A stretch of DNA of 64,000 nucleotides from Micrasema longulum (GCA_022494885.1 JAGVSM010002369.1:1-64000), one strand, 5' to 3'. Shown: positions 32,715 through 43,010, numbered from the stretch's first letter. Translations and numbers: made by a program. Notes: generated by a model not told the origin, from the sequence alone.

Positions 32715-33042
32715 TATTTATTTACTTATTTAAATCTTAAAGTAGGGCACACATATCATACATATTGTTATGTGTGTTCTAATAATAACATTGCAAATAT
32801 ATTTAATTTATAAATTGTTTATCACATATGTCTTGACCATTATTTTAAATTTTGATATGTTTTTTTCTTCGTAAATATTTTTTTCCATTTCGTAATACTT
32901 TTTAATTGCTTTAAATAAAATTGAATTTTGTGACTTTGCCTTTGCCTTTTTCCTAAATGGAAGTCTAATTTTGTTCTTTTCTCTAGTATTGTGATCGTGT
33001 TCATGCTGGTTCGATCAATTTTTTTCCAAAATTCCATCAACA
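32715..33042 (-). mobile_element. LINE family L4, copy 2
   Basis: Nearly identical to 13560-13880: it includes the same 3' tail and the EFWKKIDR...HNHN.TREK...LPFRK coding stretch, with a 6-base TTTGCC duplication near 32940 breaking alignment by two residues. Truncated further 5' than copy 1. Confidence 0.9.
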
Positions 33043-33371
33043 CGTCAGATACGTGGGTATACGGCTTTTCTGTAGTACTTACACTATGCTAAAACTCGTT
33101 TTATGAAAATGTGGTGAATCATTGGCGATAGAGCCCAAAGATAATGAATACGTGGTTTTTAAACACGGACAAAGGCACAAAGGTCTGGTTCTAACTTCTA
33201 ACCTCACCGATATATCGCACACCCGATAAAAAAGAGTCGTAACTAAAAAAAAAGTTTTTTCGTTAAAAATAATAAATAAATAACTAACTAACTAATAACT
33301 GAATAAATTATTGAAAAAAACTCTTATATGCTAAAAAATAAAACGTTATATATATACATATATATATATAG

Positions 33372-33430
33372 TTGGATAATTTATATAGAGCCATTTTTGT
33401 GAAAATCACCTCAAGGGCGCTGTACAAATA
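33372..33430 (-). repeat. 3' end of a CR1/L2-like LINE
   Basis: GGATAATTTATATAGAGCCA and CTCAAGGGCGCTGTACAAAT match 11092-11146, with a (TA)n run adjoining at 33347-33370 as tail. Confidence 0.65.
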
Positions 33431-33445
33431 ATAAATATCCCAGTA

Positions 33446-33830
33446 CGTCTTGCAGCTACAGAGCGCACAGACGGTTGGGATTCTAGTTCATCGTTTTCAA
33501 TTAAGATCAGTCAAAAATTATAAAAGATAGGAGCTAGATTACAGGACGTCTTGCAGCTACAGAGCGCATAGACAGTTAGAAATTTAGCCCCCATTTACAC
33601 ATTTTAAAAATTGGCAAATAAATTTAGTGTATTAAAGATACTAAAAAAATAAAAATAATATGAATAATAAAAAGGAGTAAGATTACAACTCGTCTTGCAG
33701 CTACTAAGCGCATAGACGATTGGAATTCTAGACCCCATTTACAAAATTTAGGTATTTTAAAGTTGATATATGAAAGCTAGATAACCAATCATCGCGGAGC
33801 TACAAAGCGCACGGACGAGTGGAATTTTAG
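33446..33830. repeat. Degenerate tandem array, four units
   Basis: A CTTGCAGCTACAGAGCGCA core followed by (C/T)AGACG and GGAATT(C/T)TAG occurs at 33446, 33547, 33691 and 33790, about 100-145 bp apart, with AGATTACA-like words between. It lies immediately beside the LINE 3' end at 33372-33430. Confidence 0.75.
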
Positions 33831-33839
33831 CAAAGTTAG

Positions 33840-34200
33840 AATGATATCAATAAATTTACAAAAAATAGAGCATAGTAGTAGTTCATGTCAAGAAGTAAGC
33901 AATTAAAAACTAAATAAATAAAGCACTGTATCAACTCCAAGGTTAACAAAGGGAGATAGATGTCCGAAAATAATCTTTTGTAGACAGTAAGTAGATACCG
34001 TCACCATGTGGCCCACTGGCTGCTGGAGAATGTCTGGAAACGCACGTGTCTAGACTGAAATATCACTTTTTTTAAACATTTTAATAGTAATAACGGTACA
34101 TAAAACACTGTTCAGTAAAAAAATCATTTTTCGTTGCTTATTGGTAGCCAAAAAAATATTTTTAAATTTTGAATTCCCGCAAAAATTGTCATTCTACTGA
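33840..34200. other. Gene-free stretch
   Basis: No gene or known repeat. Confidence 0.35.
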
Positions 34201-34202
34201 CA

Positions 34203-34285
34203 ACAACAACAACAAACCATCACGCCGTTTCCCCGTAAGGGTGGTAGGCAGAGAGGATAGAACACCACATCACTCTTTTTATTAA
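34203..34285 (-). repeat. SINE family E fragment with (TTG)n tail
   Basis: Minus strand: GTGATGTGGTGTTCTATCCT, CCTTACGGGGAAACGGCGTG and a (TTG)n end; pairs with 19293-19372. Confidence 0.6.
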
Positions 34286-34323
34286 CGGACACTGTCCATG
34301 TATACAATTTATAGGGTTTAAAT

Positions 34324-34966
34324 CAGTGATTCCCAAAGTGGTCTTTATTGACCCCCAGGGGTCTATAACAACTTGCAAGGGGTCTACGTCAACGAAAACA
34401 AAATTTGGGGGTTCATGAAATGAAAATGGGGGTCCACGATAGTGGATCTCAACATACACTGATAGTACTTCTGGTTGCAAAAAAACATACCCGTTACTTA
34501 TCCTGTATTATGGAATAAAGTGAGCAAATTTTTAATTTCCTTTCCATCGTCATACCTAGTGGAAAGGGGGTTCAGCGCTGTTACCAATCTCCCAACGAAA
34601 AAAAGAAACAGACTGGCCTAGGAGATTTAAGATTAAACCTGACAAAATTGACGCCAAATTTTGATAATGTATTATTAAAGCATCAGGTTCATCCTTCCCA
34701 CTAAAAAAAATTACCTATTGCTTAGTTTATTTTATGTTACGTTTATTTTATATAACAGATACAAAATTTTATTTTGAGTAGTTTTAATTTAAATTCAATT
34801 AATAAATGTACAAAACTTAACATTTGTTTTAACTTTAAGTTTTTAACACTAAACTTCACTACAGTTAGAAATTTATGAAAAATCAATATCAGGTAAGTAG
34901 GGGGTCTATCAAAAACCAAAAAACATGGCAAGGGGTCTTCGACACAAAAAAGTTTGGGAACCTCTG
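34324..34966 (+). mobile_element. hAT transposon remnant with 8-bp duplication
   Basis: Ends CAGTGATTCCCAAAGTGG and TTTGGGAACCTCTG are inverted; GTTTAAAT is duplicated at 34316-34323 and 34967-34974. The interior encodes only the transposase C-terminus: YPVLW-like VLWNKVSKFLISFPSSYLVE then RGFSAVTNLPTKKRNRLA and, after a frameshift, DLRLNLTKLTPNFDNVLL and HQVHPSH with a stop near 34703. This is the hATC dimerisation domain of a ZBED5-like hAT transposase. The BED finger and catalytic core are missing. Confidence 0.9.
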
Positions 34967-35041
34967 GTTTAAATATTACAATAAAAGAATAGTTTAAAAC
35001 ATTTAAAAAAAGAAAAGAAGCATTGACTAACATAAGGGACA

Positions 35042-35124
35042 TCAAGACAAGATCTGGACTATTTATTTAGTTCTCGTTCAAATCGTTGTAAACTTAAACC
35101 AAAAAAGTCCAGATCTTGTCTTGA
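35042..35124. repeat. Perfect 19-bp inverted repeat beside a LINE end
   Basis: TCAAGACAAGATCTGGACT (35042-35060) and AGTCCAGATCTTGTCTTGA (35106-35124) form a hairpin with a 45-nt loop, directly after the stop codon (35126-35128) of the minus-strand LINE frame. ATCTTGTCTTGAGG also begins the repeats at 18717 and 51937. Confidence 0.8.
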
Positions 35125-35125
35125 G

Positions 35126-35790
35126 TTAACACTCTAGCTTTGCTTCTACATTCATACATCTTCTCATGCCAGCGCGCCGATTATTCTGACTTTTAACATG
35201 TCCATCTTCAAGTATTTGTTGGATTTGGTCATGCCATGTCTTTCTCGGTCTTCCTCTATTTCTGCATCCATCAACATTAACATTGTAAATATTCTTAGCC
35301 GTCCTTTTACTGTCCATTCCATCTACATGTCCAAACCGGCGCAGAGCTTCTTTCTTGATTTTGTCGATAATGCTTGTCTCAGCCTTACATAGTGTACGGA
35401 TCTCAACATTTGTGCATCTGTCGTACATAGTTTTACCACACATTCGTCTGAGAGATCGCATTTCGACAGCATTCGGCCCACTTTTAACCCTGTTTTTCCA
35501 AGTCCATACTTCGCTTTCATACATCAGGGTCGGGACCAGGACTCTGTTGTGAAATGCTAATTTTGCCTCTTGAGACACGCATTTATTTGCCAAGGTTGAT
35601 TTAAGTGCCCCGTTCACCCTGTTTCCGGCACTCACCCCCCTTTCAATATCTTTCTCAGTCATGCCATCCCTAGTAAACATACTTCCCAAATACACAAATT
35701 CCTCTACTTGTTTTAGTATAACTCCATTCGCAGTGATTTCACATTTCGTCATACTTTCATTTCTTTCAAAAACCGTCACATTCTATTTAT
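35126..35790 (-). mobile_element. 5'-truncated LINE with intact C-terminal frame
   Basis: A 217-codon open minus-strand frame (35126-35779) reads EEFVYLGSMFTRDGMTEKDI, GNRVNGALKST, HNRVLVPTLMYESEVWTWKN, MRSLRRMCGKTMYDRC, NVEIRTLC and RRFGHVDGMDSKRTAKNIY with RGRPRKTWHDQIQ. This is the post-palm part of an endonuclease-reverse transcriptase LINE (YLG, L-x-YGSE-x-W, GH, GRPRKxW). The RT catalytic box is not included. The uninterrupted frame suggests a fairly recent insertion. Clade uncertain. Confidence 0.88.
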
Positions 35791-35809
35791 CGACTAACAT
35801 CATTTAAAG

Positions 35810-35889
35810 AAAATAGTTTTTCTCGTGTATTTTTTATTTAAATATACGAGATAATATGGCCGCAAGAGCGTTTGGAATACCACCCCTGG
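35810..35889. mobile_element. MITE family F2 fragment
   Basis: TTTTTCTCGTGTATTTTTTA, TACGAGATAATATGGCCGC and GTTTGGAATACCACCCC match the central part and right arm of the family. Confidence 0.7.
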
Positions 35890-36299
35890 AAATTCTGTTT
35901 TTGTTGTTTTATTTATGACTATATTTTGTCGGATGTGCGATATCTAGTAGCCAGTCAGATGACAGTTTGTGTGGTAGTATTATTTATCTACTTTTGTGTT
36001 TTATCTGCATTTTGTTTATTTTACATTGTTGTTGTGCTCGCGCACTAGGTACTAAGTATCGCTATCGATAAAATCGACGATCGTATCGACCATAAGTACG
36101 TTGGATTGCCTTGTGCTAATGTGCATACACAAAAATATAGAGTACCATAGTATAATAAATAAATTAATACAATAAAATGTAACAATGTTTAATTTTAATA
36201 ATTCTTAGTTAAATATGTTTTCTGAATAAAATTTATTATCATTTTCCTCAGACACATCTGAAAGAACATTAAAAAAAAATCTCTTAAAAAAATTAAACC

Positions 36300-36440
36300 G
36301 GGTTGTAGTCCCGTGGCTATTGTCGCGGATTCACGGATTAAAGGTCTGAGATTCGAATCCCGCTCTACCATAACTTATTTCCCATTTTCTAATAATTAGT
36401 TAATGCCTCTAAAATTGAAATATTCTGGTAAATAAAAAAA
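36300..36440 (+). repeat. SINE family B, copy 3
   Basis: Starts GGGTTGTAGTCCCGTGGCTA, B-box-like GATTCGAATCCC, then CTCTACCATAACTTATTTCC and ATTCTGGTAAATAAA tail. Confidence 0.85.
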
Positions 36441-36819
36441 AAGGAAATATTTATTAATAAAAAAAACTTAAGAAAGGTCGCATGTTTCCGAAATTGTATA
36501 GATTGCATAATATATATTTACAACTTTAAAAATATGACAGAAAACCGCTTGCCTATGCCATCGTTATACCACCTCGGATTCAGGGGGCATTTACAATTGC
36601 TATCTTCATCGGTATAAACCGAGACGGTATACTTAACTTCTGTACTATCTCTATCTACCTTGGTATGCCTACTGGCCTGTCATCTCTGAGGCCGTATGAT
36701 CGAATTAAACCAATAAGTGACTCCGAATCTTTACTCCGCGTTGGCGCGTTCCTTACTTAATTAAAAAAGTTCTCCATATTTGAATTTATTTCAACAGAGA
36801 GGGAAAACATTTTTAAGAA

Positions 36820-37085
36820 GGGAATATGGAAGTCTAGGCATTTACAGGGCTTATGACCTGTCATTGGCTGGTTTAAGTGGCCACTTTACACACTGTGTAA
36901 CATTCACCATTCTACCTATGTTGTGAACATCACATTTCCTCATCCACTCAACTCTTCCATCTGTTGACTTTTGTGAAGTAAAAGAGCTGAAACCTTTATT
37001 ACGTGGGTGAGATTCATCCGGCTGAACCAAATCACCTACTAGGCAACGCCTGAAAACAATTTTCCAATTTTTATACTTCTTCTTT
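36820..37085. repeat. Dispersed repeat R1, copy 2
   Basis: Collinear with 13255-13520 through GGCTGGTTTAAGTGGCCACT and TAGGCAACGCCTGAAAA. Confidence 0.75.
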
Positions 37086-37100
37086 TACCAGGTGGTAATT

Positions 37101-37274
37101 CAACAATGTTTGGTATGTCCAAATGCTTGCAGACCGGCTGGATCTCCTCCCTAGGGAGTCATTCATATTTAAATTTATTTCACCCTCTCTTTGAAATAAA
37201 TTTAAAAATGGAATACTCTCTAAGGAGGAGATCCAGCCGGTCTGCGAGCATTTGGACATACTCAAACATTGTTG
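37101..37274. mobile_element. Near-perfect long hairpin (about 82-bp stem, about 9-nt loop)
   Basis: Left arm 37101-37182 (CAACAATGTTTGG, TATGTCCAAATGCT, GCAGACCGGCTGGATCTCCT) is complementary to right arm 37192-37274 with only a handful of mismatches, clustered near the loop. Transcribed on either strand it would fold into a long double-stranded RNA. No other copy in the window. Confidence 0.9.
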
Positions 37275-37499
37275 TTTAAAAAGTTCTCATTCATATTTTA
37301 CATAGGCTTATGTGATAAAAAGAGGCCACTTCTATTCTCAAATGAATCCAATTAAAGCAAGTAATACTCTCTTGAACATGATTTTTATATGACTTTTGAC
37401 AATTAATTACCAAGACATCTCGATACGTTCTGAAGATAGTAAAAAAGGGATAAAAAATTAATAACTTCATTTATTTTTTATGGTGGCAACGTTTTTACG

Positions 37500-38165
37500 G
37501 TTTGGTGCTGTACGTTAATAGGGCAGCATCTAGCCAGTCCAACCTCTGCATCTATCCGCTCGGATTCAAAACTGACAGTCATGTCAAATCTGGTCACCTC
37601 AGAAGGATTGTTAGAGGAACAAATCCAACAGACACGGTATCACCCAAAAAAGAAACATTGATAACAGTGACCGTGAAAACCTTCGCACCTATTTATAAAT
37701 AAAGGTTTATTAATTTTTATTGCAAGTCATTTTGTTTCTAGATTTGTATTTATTATATATGTATGCTGTGTATACCGAAGGGGGGTGATCAGTTCAGCGT
37801 ACTCTTCGCCTATTATTTCTAGAAAAAAACTTTTTGAAATAATTACTGGATAATACCTACATAAAATGATAATTGTGCTTCCCAATTATCTGACCTTAAG
37901 TAAGATTTCGATAACCTTTACATAAAAATATTCCAAGAATTTCATACCATCTGCCATAATGGGAATCTTGTTATTATAGTTAAAAAAATATTTTTTTTAC
38001 TTATACGAATTTGCGAAAATTATAAGATATTTATTCGTTTTTTTTGCAAGTCATTTTGTTTCAAGATTTGTATTTTATCAAATATATATCTATATGTTGT
38101 TTTACCGTGGTAGTGTTGCGGCCTCCGGATCGTCATTTACGATATACATAATATTATACATGTAC
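37500..38165. other. Gene-free stretch with a direct repeat
   Basis: TTGCAAGTCATTTTGTTTC followed by AGATTTGTATTT occurs at about 37722 and again at 38045, about 320 bp apart. A 66-codon frame at 37502-37702 has no recognised domain and is probably chance. Confidence 0.5.
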
Positions 38166-38170
38166 CTATA

Positions 38171-38546
38171 CAGGTTGTTCTTTAAACCCGGTCACATCCG
38201 AAACCACGATGATCAGTATGGGCAAGAAGACATATTAGCATATTGAAAAAATATTTAAAACAAAGAATTCTTTTTAAAAATAAAACATTAAAAAACAACA
38301 AATGGTTGCTTACTTCTGGAGGGGAGAAGCGAGGGGAGCGCGGTCGTGCGATTGTCGGCGTTTCAGACTCCCCCCTCCCCCTTCCTAGTTTCGCCCCTGC
38401 AGAAGTAAGCAACCATTTGCTTTTTTTGATTTGTTATATTTTAAAATTTTATTTGTTCTAAAAAAATCTTTTAATGTGCCAATATGTCTTCTTGCTCATA
38501 CTGATCATCGTGGTTTCGGATGTGACAGGGTTTAATAAACACCCTG
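38171..38546. mobile_element. Fold-back MITE family F1, copy 3
   Basis: Complete copy: arms carry ACCACGATGATCAGTATGGG, AGAAGACATATTAGCA and AAATGGTTGCTTACTTCTGG in mirror order, TA on both flanks. The GC-rich loop (38325-38400) differs from copy 1. Confidence 0.88.
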
Positions 38547-38644
38547 TATACATATAATATACTTGTTTTTTGAAGTGCTATCAACGTACTTCCTTACGAT
38601 CATGTCTTCTATCAGGGTGCATTGATCGATCTAACGCTTACAGA

Positions 38645-39213
38645 AGCTCAATCACAAATAACTATCGACGTGCTAATAAGCGACGTGATAACAAATTCTC
38701 ACCGTGGTTGTTTATCGTATTCGCAATCACAATAGAACGTCCATGAACACCTAATATTAAACGTCAAAATATTTACTTTTCGCGACGTATAATCCTGCTC
38801 CGCAATCACATATTTGAATTTCACCGGTGTTAATATGGAAAATATTCAAAAAAATCTATTTTTATTTATTTATTATTTATTACGCTATTCATTGCATTTG
38901 GCAAGCCAAATGTCAAGAAAGGCAATCGTCATACTAATTGTAATTAATTTTTCATTTATTTGTTTTAGATACTCCTTACTATTTTGCAAATGAAATATAT
39001 TGTATATTTTTTTATGGTAAACGCCGATTTTTCGCCAATGAACTGTATTTATGTACAAGGAAAACAAAAAACAAACGACACGAGCGTTGACTCAGATTAC
39101 ACACGCGTTGACTTATGACTGCGATAACTTAAGCACGTTCATTATTGATCATTGTGCTCGCTCAAATGCTTACCATGTTTTTAAGCACGTCGATAGTTAT
39201 TTGTGATTGAGCT
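38645..39213. mobile_element. DNA element with 30-bp perfect inverted termini
   Basis: AGCTCAATCACAAATAACTA followed by TCGACGTGCT at 38645-38674 is perfectly inverted at 39184-39213. The interior (about 510 bp) is non-coding and repeats CGCAATCACA words. Target duplication not clear. Confidence 0.85.
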
Positions 39214-39224
39214 ACATGTAACGT

Positions 39225-39690
39225 AAATTAAGTAATGAGGAAGTTTATTGGTTTTTAAAAATATTTATATGTATGGTATTATCAGCGCTATGTGTTTTTA
39301 AAGTTTTGTGATTTTCTAATTACTCCGCCTGTGACGTCTCAAGTTCCTCACGGTGAGCTGTCCTGATCGGTGGGTTGGCTTCACGGTAACCGGAAATGTA
39401 TCATAACAGTCTGTTATTGGTTGATTTCGGAGAGCTAGTGACGCCGTTCCGAGTAGTTCATTTTTTCAAAATTATCTTTATTATTTTTTTCATACGTTTT
39501 CGAGAAACTTCGCCATACAATTATATGCTCTAATTTTACCTAATTTATATCCAATTTCCGGTTGCACTGAACTTATTCATTGATATTATATACCTACTAT
39601 CTACTACCTATATAATTTATCGTAGTATTTAATATATTAGAGCATATAAGTAACCGCAATATTAGATGTTTGTCCAGAAAATTCTGCAAT
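39225..39690. other. No gene recognised
   Basis: A GC-richer patch at 39325-39450 has no coding signal. TATATGCTCTAAT (39524) is inverted at about 39636. Confidence 0.35.
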
Positions 39691-39694
39691 CTAA

Positions 39695-39758
39695 ATACGC
39701 GAGATAAAAGTGTTTTCTACGGCCGCGAGAGCGGTATAGAATAGCACCGTAAGATTAA
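39695..39758. mobile_element. MITE family F2 right-arm fragment
   Basis: AAATACGCGAGATAAAAGTG, ACGGCCGCGAGAGCGG and AGAATAGCACC resemble the family's right end. Confidence 0.6.
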
Positions 39759-39924
39759 AGATATCTTACCACTAAAATCATTAGACAATGTACTCAGAAT
39801 AGTTTTTTATAAAGGATTAAAATAAAAAACTTAAATTCTGAACGGACATAAGGGACATCAAAGCGATATTAAAAGGATTCGTGCAATTTATTTGAGAATT
39901 TAAGCTCTATAATTGAGACAGGCG

Positions 39925-40138
39925 CCGCCGCCGTGGCGCAGTTGGTAAGACGGCCAACTGTAAAACTGGCGTCGCGGGTTCGATTCCCGCCAGTTACAAG
40001 AAAAAAATCCAAGAAAGATTTTTTCTCAATTGGTCTGGGTTTTGTGGTGTATTTTTCACTACCTCCATCCATATCCCCTCTAACCCACCTGCTGACAAGT
40101 CTCAAAATAGAGGCTTAGCGGGTTATTCCTTAAAATAA
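39925..40138 (+). repeat. SINE family C, copy 2 (tRNA-derived)
   Basis: Starts GCCGCCGTGGCGCAGTTGGT; A box TGGCGCAGTTGG and B box GGTTCGATTCC are intact; body TTGGTCTGGGTTTTGTGGTG and CCCACCTGCTGACAAGTC; end GCGGGTTATTCCTTAAAATA. Highly similar to 29336-29547 inverted, suggesting the family moved recently. Confidence 0.9.
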
Positions 40139-40149
40139 AAAAAATGTAA

Positions 40150-41480
40150 TCAAGTTAAATGAGTAACACAATTAGAGAATAATGAATTGTTTTATGATCT
40201 ATATACTTTTTTATTCTAATTTAATAATTTATACAAGTATAAAAAATAATATTCAAAATACAGTATTCCAATTTTTTTCCCATAGACGCGATATTTATCG
40301 TATTCTGTATAATGTGCAGGGTATGACGTCAATCTTAATCACGCGTATTTTTTCTGTACAGTACAATATAGTTAATATATCTAGATATATATTTGTATTG
40401 TATATATATATATATATATACCAGTTATGTGTGATACCAATATACGTAAAAAGTAGTAGGTACAAATCTGAAATTTTATAAACAAATCATTTTTGTAGTT
40501 ATGTTATGAAATTTAATGTCGCGGCTCCACTGTCAATATTTTGTTGTCTAAAACATCTGTTAATTATTTTTATCTTTTCTTTTGTTTGTTTTTGTTTCTA
40601 AGCAGTTTTGACCTAATTTTTTTTATGTAGACACGCAAACAGTGTAGACTTATCACATCATACCATTTTTTGTTATTATGAGTAGATAAAAAAAATAATA
40701 TCTTGCAAAATTATTTTTTGCAGATACGAGTACGTACTCGTATATGGAATACGAGCCCATATGATATATCAAATTAATGCCCCTTCGTGCGTTTTTCCGT
40801 AATTTTATTAAAAATAATTATTATAATAGTTTTTTATAGGAAGCTAATCTTTTTTTTATCGAGTACACATACGCACTTTATTAATTAGTATTCGTAAAGT
40901 CAAAATTTTAAAATTATTATGGTGATTTAAAAAAATGTATTTGTTAAATATTTCTTAAATAATTCATAAAGATAACATAATAACCTTTCTTTCTGCCCTT
41001 TTGTATTACGAATCTTCTTAATTTTTTTCAAGTATTTAAGCGAAATATTTTTTGTAGGCCCCGCCTAGAAGTTTTTATTAATAAGTTCGAATCATGTCGC
41101 TCGCAAAACAAATATGTAGAAAAAATATCGATTTCAGTTTGTTTTAGAAAACTTCTTATTATTCGTTAAATAAAAATTAAAACATGCAAACAATCATAAT
41201 AATGGACACTCGGTGATATAAATGCCAGTGATATCAAGACAATGCAAACAACGCAAAATTACTTTTATCATTAAATAAATATTTGAAAAACTAACACTTA
41301 AGTCTATCACTGAATTAAAAAAAAACAGCTTCATGATTCCACTACAAATTTCTTGGAATATAACGTTAATTGAAGTTATTAAACATTTGCATTTAAATCG
41401 TATTCCAAATTTTCCAGGGAGTTGAATCCAGTCCTTGTCTACAAATTAATATAAAATTCATATTTTACCACTTATATATT
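40150..41480. other. Gene-free AT-rich stretch
   Basis: (TA)n at 40401-40420. CAGGGAGTTGAATCCAGTCC at 41416-41435 repeats 29058. No gene. Confidence 0.4.
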
Positions 41481-41487
41481 TTTTAAA

Positions 41488-41570
41488 TTAGAATGTTCAG
41501 TGCTACGGGAAATTGAATATAAAAATGTTTTCTCACGCGAAGTAAAAATTAGAGCTTTAATTCAATTGTA
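41488..41570. repeat. Copy of the AGTTCAGTGCTACGGG repeat
   Basis: Matches 11785-11860. Confidence 0.55.
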
Positions 41571-41629
41571 TTACGTTTCTCGAATATATATGAAATGATT
41601 AATAAAAATGCCTTTAATCAGAATGAACT

Positions 41630-41880
41630 ATGTAATTTGAGATGAATAAGTCATTCAGATACCGACATAATATTCAAATTCATATGTTCCACACAAGTCA
41701 TGGTCAAAATAGCTTTGTCTTCAAAGGTGTAAAAAATTATAATAATCTCCCCAATAAACTAAATACTATTGAAAATAATACATCAATAAATAAATTAAAA
41801 GTAAATCTAAAAAATTTTTTGAACACGTGTAAAAACTACATTAAATTTTAATTAGTATGAATATATTATTGTTTTATGGT
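41630..41880 (+). mobile_element. LINE C-terminal fragment
   Basis: A 69-codon frame ends FVFKGVKNYNNLPNKLNTIE and INKLKVNLKNFLNTCKNY before a stop. The sequence F-x-G-x-x-x-YNxLPxxLK...LKxxLKxFL is the usual C-terminal end of jockey/CR1-type ORF2 proteins. Only this end remains. Confidence 0.65.
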
Positions 41881-41889
41881 TTTTTCTTT

Positions 41890-42535
41890 TTATATCCTTT
41901 TTTTTTTTCATGTACTCGTATATTTAAAATTATATAAACTCTTATAAATATACAACTACAACAGTGTAAGTCACTCTCCAAGCACAAGAGTCTGTTTTTT
42001 TTTCGAGAGTTACAGCGATAACATTTACCATATGTAAAAAAGTAAATCTGTATAGAATTTTACAAAACATGTACCTTTTATGAAATTTATTAATAAAAAA
42101 ATAAAAAATAATTACAAAATTTGAACTAGGTCACATGTTTACCCGAATAAACCAATGATAGATGTTGTCAAAGATTTCCTATTTCCGGAAAGCCAACATA
42201 CCAATCAGCAGAACTCTCCGACGAGAATTTGTGACATTACGTGCGGAGTGATTTTAAAATTACAAAACTTTAAAAAATCATGATGCTTATAATAGGATAC
42301 ATAAAAATTTATCAAAAAAAATATTGAACTTCCTCATTGATTAGATTTTATGTAAAATTCTTAAATTTACAACCGAATCTTCCCTCGGTTGATATATACA
42401 TTTTACAGCTGCAATGTGATAATGATAAAATATGGTAATATTTTATATAAATAATGGTAAAATTATACGGCAACCGTAATAAATATACGATATTATTTAT
42501 TTATATTTCCTAACATTAGTTGAAATATTATACGA
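41890..42535. other. Gene-free AT-rich stretch
   Basis: No gene recognised. Confidence 0.35.
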
Positions 42536-42544
42536 TATTCTGAT

Positions 42545-43010
42545 ATCATCATTACCTTTTATCGAACCTTAATCCCCGTCTAATAGTGCATAGAGCATCA
42601 GTAAACTACATATAGTGTATCTCGATCATGTGGTACAGGAAGGTTTGGTAATCAGTCTTACGCTTCAGGTCCATGAACAGTGAAATAGTGCAGAGCAAAA
42701 CCACCGTATCATTGTTTATATTTATTTTCCTATTATCAACATGAAATATTTTTCTAATGAATCACGGCAATATTTAGTAATATTATTACAATATAAACAA
42801 ATATTTATTGTTGACCCTCCCAGGAATCAAACCCGGGACCAAAATCATAGTAGGCGAACTCGCCAACCATTACACTACGAGGCGGACTTACTTTTCTTCT
42901 CGATTTCCTTGTTCAGGATTTCTACCTGAGAATAGCCATCAAGTCCAGGATTTTTGTTCTATTTCACTCATAGAACTGTATTCTTCATCCGCCCGAACAC
43001 AGTCCGATAT
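42545..43010 (-). repeat. SINE family A, longest copy
   Basis: Minus strand order: GTTCGGGCGGATGAAGAATA, a block with CAGGTAGAAATCCTGAACAA, a tRNA-like head (CCTCGTAGTGTAATGGTTGG; CCCGGGTTTGATTCCTGGGA), an AT-rich spacer, then CCTGAAGCGTAAGACTGATT and GCACTATTAGACGGGGATTA, ending near a GATGAT run. The tRNA-like part lies internally, so the repeat may be composite. Partial copies: 19995-20225, 21035-21385, 53665-53830, 55620-55790, 60360-60460. Confidence 0.75.

Larger units (their letters stand above)
36590..37450. mobile_element. Right-arm copy of the long palindromic element, with insertions
   Basis: ACCGAGACGGTATACTTAAC, CGTATGATCGAATTAAACCA, TCCGCGTTGGCGCGTTCCTT and, from 37350, TTAAAGCAAGTAATACTCTC with TTGAACATGA match the right arm at 25190-25460 in order. 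Repeat R1 (36820-37085) and a long hairpin (37101-37274) lie inside it. Confidence 0.6.

Noticed and set aside
33446..33830. Possible CRISPR-like regular repeats
   Set aside because: Units are degenerate and unevenly spaced, and the genome is eukaryotic.
39925..40000. tRNA-like sequence (plus strand)
   Set aside because: Same reasoning; no paired acceptor arm, part of SINE C.
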